64,000 nt of DNA from Lachnoclostridium sp. An131. Its GTDB lineage: Bacteria; Bacillota; Clostridia; Lachnospirales; Lachnospiraceae. Below, piece by piece: positions 51,138-60,304 of the stretch. The translations under genes were made by a program, and so were the position numbers. The stretch lies in the NCBI RefSeq assembly GCF_002160825.1, contig NZ_NFLI01000019.1:1-64000 (forward strand), given 5' to 3'. The notes below the pieces were generated by a model. The model did no database searches, was not told where the DNA came from, and saw nothing but the letters and a program-made list of their open reading frames with translations. How positions within the stretch are numbered: the stretch's first letter is position 1; each line of letters opens with the position of its first letter.

Positions 51138-52469
51138 ATGGAATTTATGACAGGAATCAGAAAAAAGGATACGACAGATCTGAAAGATCTTACCAGATCC
51201 GCCGCAGAAGGAGCAGCTGTAAAGACGGAGGGAACCATTCATACGATCCGTGATATGGGAGAAGTGGCCTTCGTAATCCTCCGGCGGAGAGATGGACTTC
51301 TGCAGTGCGTATACGAAGAAGGGACGTCAGGTTTTGAACTGAAGCTGCTGAAGGAAGGAGACTGTGTGGAAGTACAGGGAACCGTGCGAAGGGAAGAGAG
51401 AGCGCCCCACGGCGTTGAGCTTCGCTTGAGCAGTGTAAAGGTACTTTCTGAGCCGGCCGCGCCGATGCCTCTGGCGATTTCCAAATGGAAAATGAACACT
51501 TCTCTGGAGGCGAAGCTGAACATGAGATCCATAGCGCTGCGCAATGTCCGGGAGAGAGCAAAATTCCGAATCCAGGAAGGAATCGTAAGAGGGTTCCGGG
51601 ATTTCCTTTACAGTCAGGGATTTACGGAGATTCATACACCGAAGATCGGAGCGAAAGGGGCGGAAGGCGGCTCTAACCTTTTCCGGCTGGACTATTTTCA
51701 TCATCCGGCAGTGCTGGCACAGAGCCCGCAGTTTTACAAGCAGATGATGGTAGGCGTCTTTGACAGGGTGTTTGAGACGGGGCCTGTGTTCCGGGCAGAA
51801 AAGCACAACACCAAGCGTCACTTGAACGAGTATACCAGCCTGGATTTTGAGATGGGCTTTATAGACAGCTTTGAGGACATCATGGCGATGGAAACGGGAT
51901 TCCTGCAGTATATGCTGGCGCTGCTGGAGAGGGAGTATCAGACGGAATTGAAGATACTTGATATTACACTGCCGAAAGCAGACAGGATTCCTGCAGTTCG
52001 TTTTGACGAAGCAAAACGGCTCGCATCTGAAAAATACGGGCATAAGATTCGCAATCCCTATGATCTGGAGCCGGAGGAAGAGGTTTTGATCGGACGCTAT
52101 TTCCAGGAGGAATACGGTTCTGATTTTGTGTTTGTGACGCACTACCCCTCAAAGAAGCGCCCCTTCTACGCCATGGACGATCCGGCAGATCCGAAGTTTA
52201 CGCTGAGCTTTGACCTTTTGTACAAGGGACTGGAGATCACCACAGGCGGGCAGCGCATCCACGATTACCAGATGCTTCTCGACAAGATAGCAGCGCGCGG
52301 GATGACAGAGGAGGGCATGGAGCAGTATCTGGATACCTTCAAATATGGAATGCCTCCCCATGGAGGACTGGGCATCGGCCTGGAGCGTCTGACCATGAAG
52401 CTGACAGGTGAGGACAATGTACGGGAGACGACGCTGTTTCCGAGGGATTTAAGCAGGCTGGATCCCTAG
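51138..52469 (+). CDS. aspS: Aspartyl-tRNA synthetase, archaeal type, likely non-discriminating
   Basis: 443 residues: an OB-fold anticodon domain (about 1-110), then the class II core with RFRIQEGIVRGFRDFL, motif 2 VFRAEKHNTKRHLNEY and motif 3 HGGLGIGLERLTMKL. The short length and lack of the bacterial GAD insertion place it in the AspS2 class. In the anticodon domain, GTIHTIRD has Thr where discriminating archaeal enzymes have Trp, consistent with charging both tRNA-Asp and tRNA-Asn. GatCAB downstream would convert Asp-tRNA-Asn. The start is ATG 51138 behind AAAGGAG; the frame from 50973 runs through the T-box. Confidence 0.9.
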   Translation: MEFMTGIRKKDTTDLKDLTRSAAEGAAVKTEGTIHTIRDMGEVAFVILRRRDGLLQCVYEEGTSGFELKLLKEGDCVEVQGTVRREERAPHGVELRLSSVKVLSEPAAPMPLAISKWKMNTSLEAKLNMRSIALRNVRERAKFRIQEGIVRGFRDFLYSQGFTEIHTPKIGAKGAEGGSNLFRLDYFHHPAVLAQSPQFYKQMMVGVFDRVFETGPVFRAEKHNTKRHLNEYTSLDFEMGFIDSFEDIMAMETGFLQYMLALLEREYQTELKILDITLPKADRIPAVRFDEAKRLASEKYGHKIRNPYDLEPEEEVLIGRYFQEEYGSDFVFVTHYPSKKRPFYAMDDPADPKFTLSFDLLYKGLEITTGGQRIHDYQMLLDKIAARGMTEEGMEQYLDTFKYGMPPHGGLGIGLERLTMKLTGEDNVRETTLFPRDLSRLDP

Positions 52470-52552
52470 CAAGGTGAATCGGCGGAGCCGAGAGAAGGGT
52501 CCCTGGGGACCAAGGTGAATCGGCGGAGCCGAGAGAGGGTCCCCTGGGGGAC
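52470..52552 (+). repeat. Tandem palindrome-bearing repeat after aspS
   Basis: Two near-identical units, 52470-52510 and 52511-52552, start one base after the aspS stop. Each contains CAAGGTGAATC, the hairpin CGGCGGAGCCG and a palindrome: GGTCCC-TG-GGGACC in the first, GGTCCCC-TG-GGGGACC in the second. The second has one extra base in each arm, so pairing is kept. The unit resembles the one after potB at 9730. Confidence 0.8.
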
Positions 52553-52612
52553 CGTTGGAAATGAGCAGTATAGAGTGAGTCCCCATATGACTGGAAAGGA
52601 GAGCACAGAGAT

Positions 52613-52906
52613 ATGGCAAACATCATTTCTGATGAAACAATAGAATATGTAGGAATTCTGGCAAAGCTGGAGCTGTCCGGAGAGGAAAAGGAAGCGGCGA
52701 AAAAGGACATGGGCCGGATGCTGGATTATATCGACAAGCTGAACGAGCTGGACACGGCAGGCGTGGAACCTATGACGCATATTTTCCCGGTAAGCAATGT
52801 GTTCCGGGAAGATGAGGTGGAAAACGGAGACGACCGGGAGCGGATGCTGGCAAATGCGCCGAAGGTCAAGGATGGCATGTACCAGGTGCCGAAGACAGTA
52901 GAGTAG
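52613..52906 (+). CDS. gatC: Asp-tRNA(Asn)/Glu-tRNA(Gln) amidotransferase subunit C
   Basis: 97 residues. [21 protein letters not shown] and the central [21 protein letters not shown] string, with a proline-rich wrap around GatA, are the standard GatC features. It stabilises the GatA-GatB pair. ATG 52613 follows AAAGGAGAGCACAGAGAT. First of the gatCAB set. Confidence 0.93.
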   Translation: MANIISDETIEYVGILAKLELSGEEKEAAKKDMGRMLDYIDKLNELDTAGVEPMTHIFPVSNVFREDEVENGDDRERMLANAPKVKDGMYQVPKTVE

Positions 52907-52922
52907 ACAAGGAGGCGGCAGT

Positions 52923-54428
52923 ATGGAACTGATGGAATTGACAGCCGCGGAGCTGGGAAAAAAGATTCAGGCCAGGGAGGTTACGGCTGTGGAGGCGGCA
53001 GAAGCAGCCCTGAAGCAGATAAAGGAACGGGATAAGGAACTGAACTGCTTTGTCACTGTGGATGAAGAAGGGGCCCTGCGCCGGGCAGCCAGAGTTCAGG
53101 AGAAGATAGAAAAAGGTGAATTGACAGGCCCTCTTGCCGGGGTTCCGATTGCGGTGAAGGACAATATCTGTACGGAGGGGCTGCGGACGACCTGCGCATC
53201 AAAAATCCTTTATAACTTTGAACCGCCCTATTCAGCAGAGGCGGCGCTGAGGCTGGAAGCGGCAGGGATGGTCATGATTGGAAAGACCAATATGGACGAG
53301 TTTGCGATGGGAAGCACGACAGAAACGTCATACTTTGGCCCGACACGCAATCCCTGGAATACAGAGCATGTACCGGGCGGTTCCTCCGGCGGTTCCTGCG
53401 CGGCGGTGGCGGCTGGCGAATGTAGCTGCGCACTGGGATCTGATACAGGCGGCTCCATCCGCCAGCCCAGCTCCTTCTGCGGAGTGACTGGACTGAAGCC
53501 TACCTACGGTACGGTGTCCCGGTACGGATTGATAGCCTATGGCTCTTCACTTGATCAGATCGGACCGATTGCACGGGATGTGACAGACTGCGCGATGCTG
53601 TTGGAGATTATCGCTTCCCATGATAAAAAGGACAGCACATCAATTCAGAGGGAAAGCTATGATTTTACGTCAGCTCTTCAGAATAATGCAAAGGGCCTTC
53701 GCATCGGCATTCCCCGGGACTATTTTGGAGAAGGCCTTGATCCGGAGGTGGCTTCGGCCGTCCGGAAGGCAGCCAGTGTACTCAAAGAGCAGGGAGCCGT
53801 AGTAGAGGAGTTTGATCTGAGTCTCGTAGATTATGCGATTCCGGCCTACTATGTCATTGCCGCGGCAGAAGCCAGCTCGAACCTGGCCCGTTTTGACGGC
53901 GTGAAGTATGGTTACCGGGCGGAAGAATATGAGGGGCTTCACAATATGTATAAAAAAAGCCGCTCCGAAGGCTTTGGAGCAGAGGTAAAACGACGGATTA
54001 TGCTGGGTTCCTTCGTATTGAGCTCCGGATATTATGACGCCTACTATCTGAAGGCGCTGCGCACGAAGGCACTGATCCGCCAGGCATTTGACCGTGCCTT
54101 TGAAAAATATGACGTGATTCTGGGGCCTGCGGCGCCGACGACGGCGCCGCGGCTGGGAGAATCCTTAAGTGATCCGCTGAAAATGTATCTGGGCGATATC
54201 TATACAATTTCGGCCAACCTGGCAGGACTGCCGGGTATCTGCCTGCCATGTGGGAAGGACAGGAAAGGCCTGCCAGTGGGTCTGCAGCTTCTGGGAGATT
54301 GCTTCCAGGAGAAAAAAATTCTTCAGGCGGCTTATGCCTATGAATGTGTCCGTGGAGAATTTACGCTTGCAGGCGGCGTCTGCAGTACACGGACAGAGAC
54401 AGAAATGGAAAGGAGTGGAAGAGAATGA
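52923..54428 (+). CDS. gatA: Amidotransferase subunit A (glutaminase)
   Basis: 501 residues of the amidase-signature family. The Ser-cisSer-Lys triad is visible: Lys in IAVKDNICT, the Ser pair in GGSSGGSCAAVAAGE and GSDTGGSIRQPSSFCG. It releases ammonia from glutamine and channels it to GatB. ATG 52923 follows AAGGAGGCAGT. The 3' end overlaps gatB in ATGA, indicating coupling. Confidence 0.95.
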   Translation: MELMELTAAELGKKIQAREVTAVEAAEAALKQIKERDKELNCFVTVDEEGALRRAARVQEKIEKGELTGPLAGVPIAVKDNICTEGLRTTCASKILYNFEPPYSAEAALRLEAAGMVMIGKTNMDEFAMGSTTETSYFGPTRNPWNTEHVPGGSSGGSCAAVAAGECSCALGSDTGGSIRQPSSFCGVTGLKPTYGTVSRYGLIAYGSSLDQIGPIARDVTDCAMLLEIIASHDKKDSTSIQRESYDFTSALQNNAKGLRIGIPRDYFGEGLDPEVASAVRKAASVLKEQGAVVEEFDLSLVDYAIPAYYVIAAAEASSNLARFDGVKYGYRAEEYEGLHNMYKKSRSEGFGAEVKRRIMLGSFVLSSGYYDAYYLKALRTKALIRQAFDRAFEKYDVILGPAAPTTAPRLGESLSDPLKMYLGDIYTISANLAGLPGICLPCGKDRKGLPVGLQLLGDCFQEKKILQAAYAYECVRGEFTLAGGVCSTRTETEMERSGRE

Positions 54429-55855
54429 GCAGACAGTATGAGACCGTCATCGGTCTGGAGGTCCATGTAGAGCTGGCGACGAAGACCAAGATTTTCTGCT
54501 CCTGCAGCACAGAGTTCGGAGGAGCGCCAAACACCCATACCTGCCCGGTGTGCACCGGCATGCCCGGTTCCCTTCCGGTGCTGAACAAAAAAGTGGTAGA
54601 ATATGCCATGGCGGTGGGGCTGGCGACCAACTGCCAGATCACCCGTCACTGCAAATTTGACCGGAAAAACTATTTTTATCCGGATAATCCCCAGAACTAT
54701 CAGATTTCCCAGCTGTACGCGCCTATCTGCCGGAACGGCTATGTGGAGATTGAGACGGAGAGTGGAAGCAAAAAGATCGGCATTCATGAGATTCACATGG
54801 AAGAAGACGCCGGAAAGCTGATTCACGACGAATGGGAGGACTGCTCCCTGGTGGACTACAACCGAAGCGGGGTTCCGCTGATTGAGATTGTGTCCGAGCC
54901 GGATATGCGCAGCGCCGAGGAAGTTATCGCCTATCTTGACAAGCTGCGCCTGATTATCCAGTATCTCGGCGCCTCCGACTGCAAGCTGCAGGAGGGCTCT
55001 ATGCGCGCGGATGTGAACCTGTCTGTCCGGGAGGTGGGAGCGAAGGAATTCGGTACCCGTACGGAGATGAAGAACCTGAACTCCTTTAAGGCCATCGGCC
55101 GTGCCATCGAGGGCGAGCGCGCCCGCCAGATTGAGCTTCTGGAGGAAGGAAAACAGGTGATTCAGGAGACCAGGCGCTGGGACGACAATAAGGAAGCTTC
55201 CCATGCCATGCGTTCCAAGGAGGATGCTCAGGATTACCGTTATTTCCCGGAACCGGACCTGGTTCCCGTGGATATCAGCGAGGAATGGATTGAGGAGGTG
55301 CGTTCCCGCCAGCCGGAGCTGCGCACGGAAAAGCTGGTCCGCTATAAAGAAGAGTTTGATATTCCGGAATACGACGCGAAGATTCTGACCAGCTCCAAGC
55401 AGATGGCCGATCTCTTTGAGGCAGCCACAGCCCTCTGCGGAAAGCCGAAGAAGGTGAGCAACTGGCTGATGGTGGAGACCATGCGCCTCTTAAAAGAGAA
55501 CGGCCAGGAGCCGGAGGATCTGAAATTCTCCCCGGAGCATCTGGCAAAACTGGTGGAGCTGGCAGACGCCGGAACCATCAACAGCACGGTGGCCAAGGAA
55601 GTCTTCGAGCATATTTTCTATGATGACATTGACCCGGAGGCCTATGTGGAAGAGAAGGGGTTAAAGACTGTAAACGACGAAGGAGCCCTGCGTGAAACCA
55701 TCGAGCGCGTGATCGCGGCAAATCCCCAGTCTGTGGCAGACTATAAGGGCGGCAAGGAAAAGGCCCTGGGCTTCCTGGTAGGCCAGACCATGAAGGAGAT
55801 GAAAGGCAAGGCAAATCCGGGAATGGTAAATCAGATCTTGAAAGAACTGCTGTAG
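54425..55855 (+). CDS. gatB: Amidotransferase subunit B
   Basis: 476 residues. The catalytic cradle begins TVIGLEVHVELAT; the zinc site is CSCS...CPVC; HMEEDAGKL and DYNRSGVPLIEIVSEPD are signature blocks; a helical YqeY-like tail ends the protein. It activates misacylated Asp-tRNA-Asn or Glu-tRNA-Gln with ATP and amidates it. The start ATG 54425 overlaps the gatA stop; the frame from 54344 is shadow. Confidence 0.95.
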   Translation: MSRQYETVIGLEVHVELATKTKIFCSCSTEFGGAPNTHTCPVCTGMPGSLPVLNKKVVEYAMAVGLATNCQITRHCKFDRKNYFYPDNPQNYQISQLYAPICRNGYVEIETESGSKKIGIHEIHMEEDAGKLIHDEWEDCSLVDYNRSGVPLIEIVSEPDMRSAEEVIAYLDKLRLIIQYLGASDCKLQEGSMRADVNLSVREVGAKEFGTRTEMKNLNSFKAIGRAIEGERARQIELLEEGKQVIQETRRWDDNKEASHAMRSKEDAQDYRYFPEPDLVPVDISEEWIEEVRSRQPELRTEKLVRYKEEFDIPEYDAKILTSSKQMADLFEAATALCGKPKKVSNWLMVETMRLLKENGQEPEDLKFSPEHLAKLVELADAGTINSTVAKEVFEHIFYDDIDPEAYVEEKGLKTVNDEGALRETIERVIAANPQSVADYKGGKEKALGFLVGQTMKEMKGKANPGMVNQILKELL

Positions 55856-55965
55856 AATACAGAAATTCACAGACCTGTCCAGTCTTTTGGAATCAGAGAA
55901 ATATTTTATGGCTTCTTATAATAGAACATGTTACAATGAAGCTGGAAAAATATTGGGGCTCTCAG

Positions 55966-56133
55966 ATGGGAGGGATGGCAGTGAAAGAATGGCAGACACT
56001 TTTGGGTATGCTGGCTATTGCGGTGGCTGTTTTGATTGCTGGAATTCTGATTGCGCAGGCTGTCAGGGGTGCAGGTTTGAATATGTCTGGCAGCCTGAAC
56101 AGTATGGGAGAGTTAATTCGTTCAGCAAATTAG
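55966..56133 (+). CDS. Possible small single-pass membrane protein
   Basis: About 55 residues (MGGMAVKEWQTL onward) with one long hydrophobic helix ending in RGAGLNMSGS. A promoter-like TATAAT lies near 55917-55922. Three in-frame starts exist (55936, 55966, 55975) and none has an ideal ribosome site; GGGAGG sits too close to the last. It could be real, since the hydrophobic pattern is coherent, but coding is not proven. Confidence 0.4.
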   Translation: MGGMAVKEWQTLLGMLAIAVAVLIAGILIAQAVRGAGLNMSGSLNSMGELIRSAN

Positions 56134-56170
56134 AGGAAGCTCAGGAGACTTGGAAAAAACAGAATCATAT

Positions 56171-56360
56171 GTGAGAAAGAGCGGCGGAAGCTTTTATCGA
56201 TTCAGGCTTTCTGCTGACCATGTGTCCGGCTTTTCGCGGATGGATGTATGATTCAGGCGGACTTGGGAGTCCGTCCGGAAGCATACAGACGTCCGTGAAA
56301 CGTCCGAACACAGGCAGCAGAAAACTGAATCCCCAAAAAGCTTCCGCCGCTCTTTCTCAT
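56171..56360. repeat. Long imperfect inverted repeat (190-base hairpin)
   Basis: The outer 23 bases of the left arm (56173-56195, GAGAAAGAGCGGCGGAAGCT and on) are the exact reverse complement of 56336-56358. Pairing continues inward with gaps to GTATG (56246-56250) and CATAC (56282-56286), about 78 bases per arm at roughly 80 percent. A smaller GGACT/AGTCC hairpin fills the loop. There is no T run, so it is not an ordinary terminator. A MITE-like element or a structured RNA are the main options. The rest of the 55856-56444 gap holds only the possible small ORF. Confidence 0.85.
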
Positions 56361-56444
56361 AATCTGCTTTTCCCGTTGATGCTTTATTCCAGCCAGAAAC
56401 ACTGATGTCTGTATATAGAAAAAGGCACAAAATCTGTCGGCGGA

Positions 56445-56645
56445 TTAAAGCTTTGTGACGTTTACGGCCTGCGGTCCCTTTTCGCCCTCTACGACCTCAT
56501 ATTCCACGGCCTGGCCCTCCTCGAGGGACTTGAAGCCGTCCATATGGATGCCGGAGTAGTGCACGAATACGTCATTTCCCTGCTCGTCGGAAATAAATCC
56601 GTAGCCCTTCTGGTTGTTGAACCACTTTACTGTACCCTTGCTCAT
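56445..56645 (-). CDS. Cold-shock protein (CspA family)
   Basis: 66 residues: the single cold-shock OB fold with RNP1 KGYGFIS and RNP2 DVFVHYS, and KWFNNQKG at the start. It binds single-stranded nucleic acid as an RNA chaperone. It starts at ATG 56645 behind CGGAGG on the minus strand. A CGCCGGCAAAAGCCGGCG hairpin (56682-56699) sits in the leader, which is typical of structured csp 5' regions. Confidence 0.95.
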   Translation of the reverse strand: MSKGTVKWFNNQKGYGFISDEQGNDVFVHYSGIHMDGFKSLEEGQAVEYEVVEGEKGPQAVNVTKL

Positions 56646-56842
56646 TGCAATACCTCCGAAAAAATAAAATAAATAGTGAATCGCCGGCAAAAGCCGGCGT
56701 CAGCTGTGCCAGATAGCCTGTAATCCAGGGCCTTCTGACTGGCTATAGCGTATCACAAACAGGGTAGGCTGTCAATTGAAAATCGGGTCTGTTTTTCCTG
56801 CAAAACGCATAAGAATCAGTAAGAAAAATAATCTGGGAATTC

Positions 56843-57874
56843 ATGATAAAATCCAAAATCTTGAGAAGGCTTGTCCTGCTGGAGCTGATGGCGGTCATGA
56901 GCCTTGCCGCAGTTTGCCTGAACGCGCAGAAGAGGCCATTTTCCCTTCTTCCTTCCCTGACAGATGAGGTGGAGGAGGATTATATCAAATGGGTAGATTT
57001 TGATGTGACGGCAGAAGCGCTTGCAAGGGCATATGAATATGACGTCAATACACATGACAGCCGGATTCATCTGAACTGGATCGAGCTGCTTGCCTATACG
57101 GCTGCCCACACCGGAGGCAGCTTTTCCAAGGAGGGCGAGGTAAACGGATACCTGGATGGCGCTGCAGAAGCCCTGCTTGAGGGAAAGAGTATGGAGGAGC
57201 TGGCTGGAGAGCTGAAATATTATGACTATTATCTGGAGGCCTATACAGCCGTATTGGGCGGCCTGGTGGGAGAATACCGGATTCAGAAGGCCGCCGGGGA
57301 GGGAGAGGATACTGTCTGGGAAAGCCGCTACGGGCTGAAGGCATTTCATCCGATTGCAAAAGGCTTTCCTTACAGTGAATATGATGATTTCGGCGTGTCC
57401 AGAAGCTATGGATACAAAAGACAGCATCTGGGACATGACCTGATGGGGCAGACCGGTACTCCCATTATCGCTGTGGAATCGGGAACTGTGGAGGCGCTGG
57501 GCTGGAACCAGTACGGGGGCTGGAGGATTGGCATCCGAAGCTTTGATCAGAAGCGCTATTACTACTATGCGCATCTGCGCAAGGGCTTTCCCTATGCGCT
57601 TGACCTGGAAGAGGGGAGCATGGTACAGGCCGGTGATGTGATTGGCTATATGGGGAGAACCGGATACAGCGCCACAGAGGATGTGAATAATATCGACGAG
57701 CCCCATCTGCATTTTGGAATTCAGCTGATTTTTGACGAATCCCAGAAGGAGGGAAACGGGGAAATCTGGATTGACTGTTATGAGCTTTTGCGTTTTCTTT
57801 ACCGGAACCGGAGCGAGTGTGTGCGAAACGATGAGACGAAGGAATGGAGCCGGAAGTATCAGATGACAGATTGA
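56843..57874 (+). CDS. M23 family metallopeptidase
   Basis: 343 residues with an N-terminal membrane anchor or signal (about 7-28). A helical middle part with NWIELLAYTAAHTGGSF precedes the LytM/M23 fold: HLGHDLMGQTGTPI (first His and Asp zinc ligands) and EPHLHFGI (HxH). It probably cuts peptide bridges in peptidoglycan, perhaps in sporulation or cell-wall turnover. The start ATG 56843 has only a weak GGGA site. The C-terminus slightly overlaps the in-frame extension of the next ORF. Confidence 0.85.
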   Translation: MIKSKILRRLVLLELMAVMSLAAVCLNAQKRPFSLLPSLTDEVEEDYIKWVDFDVTAEALARAYEYDVNTHDSRIHLNWIELLAYTAAHTGGSFSKEGEVNGYLDGAAEALLEGKSMEELAGELKYYDYYLEAYTAVLGGLVGEYRIQKAAGEGEDTVWESRYGLKAFHPIAKGFPYSEYDDFGVSRSYGYKRQHLGHDLMGQTGTPIIAVESGTVEALGWNQYGGWRIGIRSFDQKRYYYYAHLRKGFPYALDLEEGSMVQAGDVIGYMGRTGYSATEDVNNIDEPHLHFGIQLIFDESQKEGNGEIWIDCYELLRFLYRNRSECVRNDETKEWSRKYQMTD

Positions 57875-57978
57875 CTTTTGAAGAGCATTTGATTACACTG
57901 GGGATAGCAGCGGCGGGTGACAGGAGATATCCGGGCCTGGCATCCGGCGGGAGTATGATGCGAAGGAGCGGAGGAAGG

Positions 57979-58851
57979 ATGTTTGGGGAATGTCATGCCC
58001 ATATCATCATGGACGGAAAAAACTATAAAGCGGCGGTCAGCCTTCACAGGGACGGAGTAAAGGACGGACCGATCCGGGAGCATTTTGAAGCCTGGCAGCA
58101 GGCAGGAGTTACCTTTGTCAGGGACGGCGGAGACGCCCTTGGCGTCTCCGCCCGCGCCAGGGAGATAGCGCCGGAATACGGGATCGATTACCGTTCTCCG
58201 ATTTTTGCGATTCACAAAAAGGGACATTACGGCGGTATTGTAGGACATGCCTTTCGGGACAGACAGGAGTACCGGGAGCTGGTGCAGAGAGCCAGAAGGG
58301 AAGGGGCGGACTTTATCAAGATCATGATCAGCGGCCTTATGGAATTTGACCGGTTTGGCGTGTTGAACGAGGAAGGCCTGTCCGCGGAGGAAATCCGCGA
58401 AATGATCGAATTTGCCCACGACAGAGGAATGAAGGTCATGGCCCACGGAAACGGGGACGGGCCTGCCCGGGCGGCTGTGGAGGCCGGTCTGGATACGCTG
58501 GAGCACGGGGATTATCTGGAACAGGACACGCTCGATATGCTGGCGGAAAGCCATACGATCTGGGTGCCGACCCTGGCCCCGACAGGGAATCTTCTGGGCT
58601 GCGGGCGCTATCCGGACGAACAGGTGGAGCAGATTCTGCGGCGCCAGATGAGGTGTGTCCGCTATGTCTTTGAAAAAGGCGGGCGCCTGGGGCTTGGCAG
58701 CGACGCAGGAGCCTATCTCGTGCCTCATGGACAGGGGCTGCTGGACGAATATGCCTGGATGAAGCAGGCCGTGGGGCCTGAAAACGTGCCGGAGCTGGAC
58801 AGACGGCTGGAAGAGTCTGAAGAATGGATCAAAAAAGAGATGAAGCGCTGA
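57979..58851 (+). CDS. Amidohydrolase family protein
   Basis: 290 residues. Metal ligands of the amidohydrolase barrel are visible: HAH in GECHAHIIMDG, Lys in DFIKIMISG (a possible carboxylated Lys), His in MAHGNGDG, His in LEHGDY and Asp in LGSDAGAYL. It probably hydrolyses an amide, imide or lactone; the substrate is unknown. The start is set at ATG 57979 behind GGAGGAAGG; the frame extends upstream to 57844, but that overlaps the M23 gene and lacks homologous features. Confidence 0.82.
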   Translation: MFGECHAHIIMDGKNYKAAVSLHRDGVKDGPIREHFEAWQQAGVTFVRDGGDALGVSARAREIAPEYGIDYRSPIFAIHKKGHYGGIVGHAFRDRQEYRELVQRARREGADFIKIMISGLMEFDRFGVLNEEGLSAEEIREMIEFAHDRGMKVMAHGNGDGPARAAVEAGLDTLEHGDYLEQDTLDMLAESHTIWVPTLAPTGNLLGCGRYPDEQVEQILRRQMRCVRYVFEKGGRLGLGSDAGAYLVPHGQGLLDEYAWMKQAVGPENVPELDRRLEESEEWIKKEMKR

Positions 58852-58911
58852 ATCAGGCTTCATCTCGTGATTTCCAGAATAAAAAGCTGGCGTTTTGAAA
58901 CAGAAAACCGC

Positions 58912-59358
58912 CTACAGATCTTCCCGGCAGAAATAGCAGCTGTAATTGCTGGGGTCTGAATGCTTGGGGATCAGATTGTCTGCTCCGCAGTAGCCGCAGC
59001 GGCATACTCTTTTGCCCTCAGGCACAGGCATCCAGTTTTCGTACCGTTCTCCTGCGTTGGGAGCCGGACGGTAAGGCTTGACAGGATCTATAAAGGTCCG
59101 GTTTTCAAGAGGCTGTTCCTTCCGCGGACGGTTTGGAGAGGCTGTCTGCTGCTTTCGGCGGAGGCCAGAGACCTTTTGTTCTTTCCTTCTGCCTGTTTTT
59201 GAAACGCTTTTTGAAGTGCTTCCAGAGCGGGAGGAAGCGGAAGAGGCCGGCCTTTGGGGCTGTGCGGTAAATGGCGGCGTCTGGCGGCTTTGATTTTTCT
59301 TTTTCGTATTTTGGTAGATGACTGCAATGATAATGATAAATATTATAATTTCGAACAT
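58912..59358 (-). CDS. Membrane-anchored C4 zinc-ribbon protein
   Basis: 148 residues in three parts: an N-terminal transmembrane helix (3-15, all Ile/Val/Phe), a long basic Ser/Arg/Lys/Pro linker (18-100) and a C-terminal zinc ribbon CRCGYCG with CYFC near the end. Similar short proteins are common in Lachnospiraceae with no assigned role. It is divergent from truA. Confidence 0.75.
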   Translation of the reverse strand: MFEIIIFIIIIAVIYQNTKKKNQSRQTPPFTAQPQRPASSASSRSGSTSKSVSKTGRRKEQKVSGLRRKQQTASPNRPRKEQPLENRTFIDPVKPYRPAPNAGERYENWMPVPEGKRVCRCGYCGADNLIPKHSDPSNYSCYFCREDL

Positions 59359-59480
59359 AGCTTATCCCTCACATATATTTCGAGCTCCGGAGATAAAATG
59401 GCATCTGCCGGAGAGCTTGAAACAATTCACCTTCACCCTATATGATACACGAAAATACAGGAAAGGAAAAGCAGAAATTT

Positions 59481-60221
59481 ATGAGAAATATCAAGCTGGT
59501 GCTTCAGTATGACGGGACCCGTTACAGCGGATGGCAGAGCCAGGAGCATGAAGAAAATACAATTCAGGGGCGGCTTACTGCACTGCTGGAGCGGATGACC
59601 GGGGAGCGTATTCACCTTATGGGCTCAGGACGGACTGACGCCGGAGTGCATGCGCTCGGACAGGTGGCAAATTTTAAGACAGAGTCTGAGCTGACCTGCG
59701 GAAAGCTACAGGACGCTCTGAACCGGTATCTTCCGGAGGATATCGCGGTCCTTTCTGTGGAGGAAGCGGAGCCTCGCTTTCACAGCAGGCTGAATGCCGT
59801 CCGGAAAACATATCGGTACCGGATCTGGACCAGCCCGGTACACAACGTCTTTGAAAGAAAATATCTGTATGAGCTGGGACAGGATCTGGACGAAAGCGCT
59901 ATGGAGGAGGCGGCTGCCCTGCTCTGCGGCACACATGATTTCCGGGCGTTCAGCTCTTACCGCAGGACAAAAAAGTCTACGGTCCGGACTCTGGAACAGG
60001 TTGTGATAGAGCGAAAGGGAGCGGAGCTTTGCCTTGAATTTACCGGGAACGGATTTCTGTATCATATGGTGCGGATTCTGGCTGGAACGTTGATTGAAGT
60101 GGGGCTGCATAAGAAAAGTGCGGAGGAAATGAAAGAAATTCTGGCTTCCCTGGACAGAGAAAAAGCGGGATTTACAGCACCTGCCCAGGGGCTGTGCCTT
60201 GTGAATGTCGAATACCTCTGA
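59481..60221 (+). CDS. truA: tRNA pseudouridine synthase A
   Basis: 246 residues. The catalytic Asp is at about 53 in GSGRTDAGVHALGQ; LQYDGTRYSGWQ starts the fold and FTGNGFLYHMVRILAGTLIEVG is the C-terminal signature. It modifies U38-U40 in tRNA anticodon stems. The start is put at ATG 59481 (MRNIKLVLQYDG) behind GAAAGGAAAAGCAG; the ATG at 59442 is in frame but lacks a ribosome site. Confidence 0.93.
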   Translation: MRNIKLVLQYDGTRYSGWQSQEHEENTIQGRLTALLERMTGERIHLMGSGRTDAGVHALGQVANFKTESELTCGKLQDALNRYLPEDIAVLSVEEAEPRFHSRLNAVRKTYRYRIWTSPVHNVFERKYLYELGQDLDESAMEEAAALLCGTHDFRAFSSYRRTKKSTVRTLEQVVIERKGAELCLEFTGNGFLYHMVRILAGTLIEVGLHKKSAEEMKEILASLDREKAGFTAPAQGLCLVNVEYL

Positions 60222-60304
60222 CAGGCTTTTTCAGGCACAGGCCTGCTGTCACCTTTTTTCGGCTGCTGTATATCATATAGTATTCGAAAAAAGGAGGATA
60301 TCAT

